Positions 59,535-64,000 of a DNA stretch of 64,000 nt are shown here, piece by piece. Both the position numbers and the translations under genes were made by a program. A model generated the notes under the pieces. That model was given only the letters and a program-made list of their open reading frames with translations, was not told where the DNA came from and made no database searches. This DNA comes from Micromonospora coriariae. Lineage in GTDB: Bacteria; Actinomycetota; Actinomycetes; Mycobacteriales; Micromonosporaceae. The stretch is taken from NCBI RefSeq assembly GCF_900091455.1, contig NZ_LT607412.1:868001-932000 (forward strand), read 5' to 3'. The stretch's first letter is position 1. Each line of letters starts with the position of its first letter.

Positions 59535-59614
59535 TTACCCGCATCGCCTGTGGAGCTGATGTCGTAAACGAATCACCCGCTACCCGCCACCGAGCATTCA
59601 GGACTGAGGACCGC

Positions 59615-59935
59615 ATGGCGTACGTGCTGCTGGGGATCGCCATCGCCGCCGAGGTGCTGGCGACCAGTCTGCTCAAGACCACCGCCGGGTTCACCCGACT
59701 CGCGCCGACGGTGGCCTGCCTCGGCGGCTATCTGCTGGCGTTCGTCCTGCTGGCCCAGGCCGTCAAGGAGATACCGGTGGGCGTCGCGTACGCCCTCTGG
59801 TCCGGCCTGGGCACCGCCACCATCGTGGCGATCGGCGCGGTCTTCCTGGATGAGCCGGTCGGGCTGGCCAAGCTCGCCGGTATCGCACTGATCATTGCCG
59901 GGGTCGTCATCGTGAACCTGGCCGGGGAGCACTGA
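59615..59935 (+). CDS. SMR family multidrug exporter (Qac type)
   Basis: A 106-residue four-helix small multidrug resistance protein. The essential membrane glutamate is in IAIAAEVLATSLLK, followed by TAGFTRLAPTVACLGGYLLA, AQAVKEIPVGVAYALWSGLG and IALIIAGVVIVNLAG. The FTRL and IPVGVAYALWSG sequences place it with EmrE/QacC drug exporters rather than guanidine (Gdx) exporters. It exports quaternary cations in exchange for protons. No guanidine riboswitch was seen in the 80-base leader. Confidence 0.93.
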   Translation: MAYVLLGIAIAAEVLATSLLKTTAGFTRLAPTVACLGGYLLAFVLLAQAVKEIPVGVAYALWSGLGTATIVAIGAVFLDEPVGLAKLAGIALIIAGVVIVNLAGEH

Positions 59936-59949
59936 CCACGGCTGAGCGC

Positions 59950-59980
59950 GGTGGCCGGGCCCGGTGCGGTCCCGGCCACC
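59950..59980. terminator. Terminator between SMR and mannanase genes
   Basis: GGTGGCCGGG (59950-59959) pairs perfectly with CCCGGCCACC (59971-59980); it lies between two convergent genes. Confidence 0.5.
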
Positions 59981-59990
59981 TGCTCGTCGA

Positions 59991-61352
59991 TCAGCTCGCG
60001 GTGCAGCTCACCTCCGGCCTGGCGTTGCTGCCGGTCCAGCTGCCGATGAAGCCGAAGCTGGTGCTGGCACCGGCGGCCAGCCGGCCGTTGTAGGCCACGT
60101 TGCGCGCGGTCACCGCGGCTCCGCTGCTGGTCAGCGTCGTGTTCCAGGACTGGCTGACGCTCTGGCCGTTGGCGAAGGTCCACCGGGTGCTCCAGCCGGT
60201 GATCGCGGTCGCGCCGGCGGTCACCTTCACCTCACCCTGGAATCCGCCCTGCCACTGGTTGGTGACGGTGTAGGTAGCGGTGCAACCACCAGCCGGGGGC
60301 GGCGTGGTCGGTGGCGGCGTGGTCGGTGGCGGGGTGGTCGGCGGGGGCGTGGTCGGCGGCGGGGTGCCGCCGAAAACCGTTGCCTCCCGGGCGGTCTGCC
60401 GGATGCCGTTGGCGCCGTTGAAGATCCGCTGGCCCCAACTGGTCAGGCTGGCCGGGTTGAAGGCGGTGGCCATGTCGAGATACTCCACGCCGCCGCCGTT
60501 GCCGCTCCACGACCAGCCCAGCCAGCCGATCCCGTTGGCCTGGCTGTAGGCGAGGATGGTGTCCTCGTCGGGGTCGCCGTCGGAGTGGTTGAAGCCGAAC
60601 TCGCCGACCACGATGGGCAGCCCGGCCGCCCGGAAGCGACCCAGGTAGTCGCTGATCTCCGCGGCGGTGTCGAAGACCCCGTACATGTGGATGGAGAAGA
60701 CGGTGTTGCGGGCCGGGTCGGCGGCGAAGACCGAGGCGGCGTTGTCGCGCATGGTGAACGACCAGTCCTGCCCCCAGTTCGGCGCGTCCACCATGATCGT
60801 GTGGGTCAGACCGCCGGCGCGTAGCCTGGTGATCGCGGTGGCGTTGTCGGTGGCCCAGGAGGCGTAGTTCTGGTTGCCGTACGGCTCGTTGCCGATGTTG
60901 ACGATGACGTACTTCTCCTGGCCGGCCAGGACGTCGGCGAGACTGAGCCAGTAGTCGACGGCCCGGGCGAGGGTGATAGCGCCGCTCTGCTCGCCGTAGC
61001 CGGTGGTGTCGTGCACCTCCAGCACACAGATCAGCCGGTTGGCCTTGCACAGCGAGATGACGTTGGCGACGTCGGCGTTGGTGTTGCGGGTCCACCGGTC
61101 GCCGCTGGAGAGCACCACCCGGACGGTGTTCGCGCCGAGCGCCTTCACGTCGGCGAACGAGCTGGTCTGCTGTGGGTACCAGGTGTGCGCGTGGTTGACC
61201 CCGCGCATGATGAATTCGGTGCCGTTGGCGTCGTACAGCTTGCCGCCCGCGACTGTGAAACCGGCTGCGGCCTGCGCGGGCTGGCCGAACGCCAGCACGG
61301 CGACGAGCAGCGCGAGCAGGGCGGCGCCGGCGGCGGAAAGTCGAGTCTTCAT
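59991..61352 (-). CDS. Secreted GH5 endo-beta-mannanase with CBM2
   Basis: A 453-residue secreted enzyme. A signal peptide (AAGAALLALLVAVLAFGQPA, cleavage near AQA-AA) is followed by a GH5 catalytic domain (about 30-325) very like the actinomycete GH5_8 beta-mannanases: MRGVNHAHTWYPQQTSSFAD, LEVHDTTGYGEQSG, acid/base glutamate in VNIGNEPYGN, nucleophile in PIVVGEFGFNHSDG, and WSWSGNGGGVEYLD. A PTTPPP-repeat linker (about 330-350) leads to a C-terminal CBM2 (CTATYTVTNQWQGGFQGEVK) with the family's flanking cysteines. The ATG at 61352 has AGGAAGG upstream. It cleaves mannan or galactomannan outside the cell, complementing the GH36 enzyme. Confidence 0.93.
   Translation of the reverse strand: MKTRLSAAGAALLALLVAVLAFGQPAQAAAGFTVAGGKLYDANGTEFIMRGVNHAHTWYPQQTSSFADVKALGANTVRVVLSSGDRWTRNTNADVANVISLCKANRLICVLEVHDTTGYGEQSGAITLARAVDYWLSLADVLAGQEKYVIVNIGNEPYGNQNYASWATDNATAITRLRAGGLTHTIMVDAPNWGQDWSFTMRDNAASVFAADPARNTVFSIHMYGVFDTAAEISDYLGRFRAAGLPIVVGEFGFNHSDGDPDEDTILAYSQANGIGWLGWSWSGNGGGVEYLDMATAFNPASLTSWGQRIFNGANGIRQTAREATVFGGTPPPTTPPPTTPPPTTPPPTTPPPAGGCTATYTVTNQWQGGFQGEVKVTAGATAITGWSTRWTFANGQSVSQSWNTTLTSSGAAVTARNVAYNGRLAAGASTSFGFIGSWTGSNARPEVSCTAS
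60301..60360. repeat. 15-bp tandem repeats encoding the PTTPP linker
   Basis: Four near-identical 15-base units (GGCGTGGTCGGTGGC and variants) inside the mannanase gene. They encode the Pro/Thr linker between catalytic and binding modules; the length probably varies between strains. Confidence 0.8.
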
Positions 61353-61521
61353 GGCCTTCCTCAGGGAGGACCCCCGGTGCCCGACAGGGGTGGGACGTGA
61401 CAGGGGAAGGCGGCTGCAGCCCGACAGCCGCCGCCTGGATCCCGGCGGCGCACGCATCAGCGTAGGGCGATGGATTGGTCGGCGCAACCGGTTCAGTGGC
61501 TGAGCCAAAGCCGGCGGACAG

Positions 61522-61555
61522 CCGTGACGGCCCACGCGAACGCGGGCCGTCACGG
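61522..61555. promoter_or_regulatory. Hairpin in the divergent mannanase/LLM region
   Basis: A perfect 12-bp stem CCGTGACGGCCC (61522-61533) with GGGCCGTCACGG (61544-61555) and a 10-base loop. Both flanking genes point away from it, so it is not an ordinary terminator; it may insulate the two promoters or act in a leader. Confidence 0.4.
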
Positions 61556-61595
61556 GGCGGTCATCCCCACCACAGGATGTGCGCCACACCCGGCA

Positions 61596-61613
61596 CTCTT
61601 AACCGGTTAAGAG
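61596..61613. promoter_or_regulatory. 18-bp perfect palindrome, candidate sugar-regulator operator
   Basis: CTCTTAACCGGTTAAGAG is perfectly symmetric with the central CG typical of LacI-family operators. It lies between the divergent mannanase (starts 61352) and LLM oxidoreductase (starts 61733) genes. A second AACCGGTT core occurs at 61486-61493. Apart from these sites and the hairpin, 61353-61732 holds no gene. Confidence 0.5.
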
Positions 61614-61732
61614 CGACGGTAGGCAGGTCACGGCCATCCGTCAAGCGCCTCCCGTCCGAACCGGACGGGAGGGTTGGCCGCTGCCGACCTGGGTATCCCG
61701 GGACGATCCGTCGGCGGGAAGGAGAAACCAGA

Positions 61733-62695
61733 ATGGTCAGCGTCGGCTACACCCTGATGTGCGAGCAGGCCGGTCCGAAGCAACTGGTCGACCACGCGGT
61801 GCGGGCCGAGGCGGCCGGCTTCGACCAGCTGGTGGTCTCCGACCACTACTACCCGTGGCTGGATGCCCAGGGCCACTCCCCGTACGCCTGGTCGGTGCTC
61901 GGCGCGGTCGCCCACGCCACCTCCCGGGCGGAGCTGATGTCCTTCGTGACCTGCCCGATCCGCCGCTACCACCCGGCCGTGGTCGCGCAGAAGGCCAGCA
62001 CCATCGGAGCGCTCTCGGACGGCCGGTTCACCCTCGGCCTCGGCGCCGGGGAGAACCTCAACGAGCACGTGGTCGGTGGCTGGCCGCACGTGCAGCAGCG
62101 GCACGAGATGTTCGAGGAGGCCCTGCAGATCATCCGCCCGCTGCTCAACGGCGAGTCGCTGACCTTCTCCGGCAACCACTTCGACGTGCCCGACGCCTAC
62201 GTCTGGGACCGCCCGGAGCAGCCGGTCCCGATGGCCATCGCCGCCTCCGGCCGGCAGTCCGCCACCCTCGCCGCCGAGTACGGCAACGGCATCATCGCCA
62301 CCGAGCCCGACCGGCACATCATCGAGATGTACGACGACGCCGGCGGCACCGGCCAGCCCCGCTACGGGCAGGTGCCCATCTGCTACGGCCCGGACGAGGC
62401 CGAGTGCCGCAAGATCGTGCACGACCAGTTCCGCTGGTTCGGGCTCGGCTGGAAGGTCAACGCCGAGCTGCCCGGCCCGGACTCCTTCGCCTCCGCCACC
62501 CAGTTCGTCCGGGAGGAGGACGTCGCCGAGGGCATCTCGTGCGGCCCGGACGTGGACGCGCACGTCGAGGCCTTCCGGAAGTTCGTCGACGCCGGCTTCA
62601 CCCATGTAGCGCTCCTTCAGGTCGGCGGGGAGAACCAGCCGATGTTCCTGGACTGGGCGCAGGAGCAGTTGCTGCCCCGGCTGCGCGAGCTGTGA
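61733..62695 (+). CDS. F420-dependent LLM class oxidoreductase (TIGR03557 type)
   Basis: A 320-residue TIM-barrel flavin/F420 enzyme of the luciferase-like family. Motifs include FDQLVVSDHYYPWLDAQGHS, TCPIRRYHPAVVAQKASTIG, and GRFTLGLGAGENLNEHVVGG, which match the F420-dependent glucose-6-phosphate dehydrogenase-like TIGR03557 group. The ATG at 61733 has AAGGAG 7 bases upstream. Its stop overlaps the GTG start of the alpha/beta hydrolase gene, so the two are coupled. The substrate is unknown. Confidence 0.92.
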   Translation: MVSVGYTLMCEQAGPKQLVDHAVRAEAAGFDQLVVSDHYYPWLDAQGHSPYAWSVLGAVAHATSRAELMSFVTCPIRRYHPAVVAQKASTIGALSDGRFTLGLGAGENLNEHVVGGWPHVQQRHEMFEEALQIIRPLLNGESLTFSGNHFDVPDAYVWDRPEQPVPMAIAASGRQSATLAAEYGNGIIATEPDRHIIEMYDDAGGTGQPRYGQVPICYGPDEAECRKIVHDQFRWFGLGWKVNAELPGPDSFASATQFVREEDVAEGISCGPDVDAHVEAFRKFVDAGFTHVALLQVGGENQPMFLDWAQEQLLPRLREL

Positions 62696-63531
62696 AGCTC
62701 ACCTCCGCCGGGCGGTTCGGTCTGGCCGATCTGCGGCTGGCGCTGGCCGCGCCCCGGCCGGCCGCCGGGCTGACCAGCGAGTGGCGGCGGGTCGACGGGC
62801 TGCGGACACACACCCGGCGCAGCACGGATCCCGGGACCGGGGCGCCGCCGATCGTGCTGGTGCACGGCCTGGCGGTCTCGCACCGCTACCTCACCCCGCT
62901 GGCTGTCGCGCTCTCCGCCACCAACCCGGTGTACGTACCGGACCTGCCCGGCTTCGGGCTGACCGAGCGCCCCCGGGGGGCGTACGACGTACGCGCGCAC
63001 GCCGAGCACCTGGCCGCCTGGCTGGCCGCGTACCGGCTGCCGCCGGTCTGCCTGCTCGGGCACTCGTTCGGCGCCGAGGTCGTCGCCGCGCTCGCCGCCG
63101 TACACCCGGACCTGGTCCGCGCGGTGGTCCTGGCCGGACCGACAAGCGACCCGGATGCCCGGACCCGACGGGGACAGGTCGGCCGGTGGCTGGTGGACAC
63201 CCTGCGCGAGGCGCCGTTGCAGGCGCCGATCCTGGCCCGCGACGTCTGGGACGCGCGGCCCTGGCGGGTGGTCGCGACGCTGTCCCACTCGGTCCGCAAT
63301 GCCACCGAGGCGGACCTGGTCCGGGTCGCGGCGCCGACCCTGGTGGTCACCGGCGAACGGGACCCGGTGGTGCCGGCGGCCTGGCGCGACCGGGTGGCCC
63401 GGCTGGTCCCGGACGCCCGCCCGGTGACCGTGCCCGGCGCCGCCCACAACGTCGCCACCACCGCCCCGACGGCGGTCGCCGACGCCATCCGCCACCTCCT
63501 CGCCCCCGCTCCCGCACTCACGGACAGGTGA
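62692..63531 (+). CDS. Alpha/beta hydrolase
   Basis: A 279-residue alpha/beta hydrolase: oxyanion region IVLVHGLAVSHRYLTPLAVA, nucleophile elbow LLGHSFGAEVVAALA (GHSFG), acid in VTGERDPVVP and catalytic His in PGAAHNVATTAP. The GTG at 62692 overlaps the LLM oxidoreductase stop (GTGA). No signal peptide, so it is cytosolic. It may process the product of the LLM enzyme; the substrate is unknown. Confidence 0.9.
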   Translation: MKLTSAGRFGLADLRLALAAPRPAAGLTSEWRRVDGLRTHTRRSTDPGTGAPPIVLVHGLAVSHRYLTPLAVALSATNPVYVPDLPGFGLTERPRGAYDVRAHAEHLAAWLAAYRLPPVCLLGHSFGAEVVAALAAVHPDLVRAVVLAGPTSDPDARTRRGQVGRWLVDTLREAPLQAPILARDVWDARPWRVVATLSHSVRNATEADLVRVAAPTLVVTGERDPVVPAAWRDRVARLVPDARPVTVPGAAHNVATTAPTAVADAIRHLLAPAPALTDR

Positions 63532-63535
63532 ACCC

Positions 63536-63655
63536 ATGCGCTTCGGCAACACGGAGATCCGCCCACTCGGCGGCGGCCTCGGCTGCCTCCTGATGATCCT
63601 CTTCTCGATCGTGGCCTCGGTCGTGCTGACCGTCCTGCTCAACCTGGTCCTCTGA
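63536..63655 (+). CDS. 39-residue membrane peptide
   Basis: An ATG at 63536, 4 bases after the hydrolase stop, opens a 39-codon gene: a short polar start (MRFGNTEIRPLGGG) and one membrane span (CLLMILFSIVASVVLTVLLN). AGGTG lies 6 bases upstream, within the end of the hydrolase gene, so it is translationally linked to the LLM-hydrolase operon. Short membrane peptides of this MRFG...GGLG type are familiar in actinomycetes but uncharacterised. Confidence 0.6.
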   Translation: MRFGNTEIRPLGGGLGCLLMILFSIVASVVLTVLLNLVL

Positions 63656-63701
63656 TCCGCCCGGCCCCGCGCGTCCCGGCCCGAGCGCGCGCGGGCCCGG
63701 G

Positions 63702-64000
63702 TCAGGCCGGGTCGAGGTCCAGCTCGGCGACGACGGGGTAGTGGTCGGAGGCGGTCTCGGCGTCCCCCTCGCGGACCACCCGGACGCGCCGGCTCCGCTC
63801 GGCCACCGCCGGGGTGCCGAACAGGTAGTCCAGCCGCATCCCGGCGAACTCCTCCCCGCCGAACCGGGTGGGCACGGTGAGGCCGTCGGCCTCCGGTGCT
63901 CCGGCGGCGTACGAGAGCCAGAGGTCGACCAGGCCGGCGGCCCGCAGCCGGGCGACAGCGCGGGTGTCCACGACGCCGCCGGTCCGCCGCAGGTGACGCC
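63702..64000 (-). CDS. Endonuclease/exonuclease/phosphatase family protein, 3' part only
   Basis: The frame is open to the right edge of the window, so the N-terminal part is outside. The visible 98 or so residues are the C-terminus of the EEP (DNase I-like) fold: RAAGLVDLWLSYAAG, RLDYLFGTPAVAE (the D of the RxDYxF motif) and the catalytic SDHYPVVAELDL with its Asp-His pair. It acts on phosphodiesters or phosphomonoesters; the exact substrate cannot be told. Confidence 0.85.
   Translation of the reverse strand, partial: RHLRRTGGVVDTRAVARLRAAGLVDLWLSYAAGAPEADGLTVPTRFGGEEFAGMRLDYLFGTPAVAERSRRVRVVREGDAETASDHYPVVAELDLDPA

Noticed and set aside
59535..59614. A guanidine riboswitch before the SMR exporter
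   Set aside because: No ykkC or mini-ykkC hairpins with ACGR loops were seen, and the protein belongs to the Qac subtype rather than Gdx.
60301..60360. Regularly repeated units that might suggest a CRISPR array
   Set aside because: The 15-base units have no spacers, stay in frame and encode a Pro/Thr linker in the mannanase. The repeats at 46312 likewise encode LTEQP.

Overview
The window is high-GC DNA with the codon usage, GTG/TTG starts, leaderless regulator genes and gene content of a filamentous actinomycete. An SsgB-type sporulation/division protein, a Spo0M-like protein, an F420-dependent LLM oxidoreductase, RICIN- and CBM2-bearing secreted glycosidases, ECF sigma factors of the ECF41 and ECF42 types and many TetR/MarR/MerR regulators together suggest the Micromonosporaceae (Micromonospora-like). 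That placement is inference; there is no rRNA or other phylogenetic marker here.

Layout. 1-4.2 kb: a quinone-oxidoreductase-like MDR enzyme with a TetR regulator, a DksA/TraR-type zinc protein behind a promoter-leader-terminator arrangement, and a left-pointing group with an actin-like ATPase. 4.2-9.5 kb: a secreted GH62 arabinofuranosidase with twin operator-like sites, a MerR-redoxin fusion divergent from an enolase, and an XRE regulator divergent from a methionine aminopeptidase. 9.6-19.6 kb: mixed accessory genes (membrane protein, Nudix, FAD monooxygenase, serine hydrolase, fructosamine kinase-like, MerR, PhoX phosphatase) with remnants of a VOC gene and a SARP regulator. 19.7-23.5 kb: a frameshifted ECF41 sigma gene next to an epimerase, a GNAT, and a MarR-controlled pair. 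23.5-25.9 kb: a tRNA-Val with two tyrosine-recombinase fragments and a lipoprotein gene, the scar of an integrated element. 26-48 kb: conserved-looking genes (TIGR02611 protein, SsgB, SDR/AraC, Rrf2-GNAT, MarR/VOC, TPR membrane protein, two-component system, LolA-like protein, GDSL hydrolase, HelD/HelR ATPase, Spo0M, DrrAB-like exporter with TetR). 48-64 kb: folD, then a carbohydrate cluster (DeoR, GH42 beta-galactosidase, CUT1 ABC importer, GH36 alpha-galactosidase), a YciI-ECF42 pair, an SMR exporter, a secreted GH5 beta-mannanase with CBM2, an F420 LLM enzyme, a hydrolase, and the 3' part of an endonuclease/exonuclease/phosphatase gene running off the right edge.

The best-connected biology is plant-polymer use. 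The GH5 mannanase and GH62 arabinofuranosidase would act outside the cell, the lipoprotein-dependent importer would bring in galactosides, and GH36/GH42 would hydrolyse them inside. The importer has no ATPase gene of its own, so it probably shares an MsiK-type ATPase encoded elsewhere. A second theme is regulation: several regulator genes have a -10 box 6-7 bases before the start codon (leaderless), with well-formed operators in place.

Two genes (ECF41 sigma and a tandem GDPD phosphodiesterase) carry single-base frameshifts, which may be real mutations or sequencing errors. No CRISPR array, rRNA or intact transposase was seen. No single wholly new system stands out; the best leads are the DksA-like leader, the MerR-redoxin fusion that has lost its cysteines, the actin-like cluster and the HelD/HelR leader.
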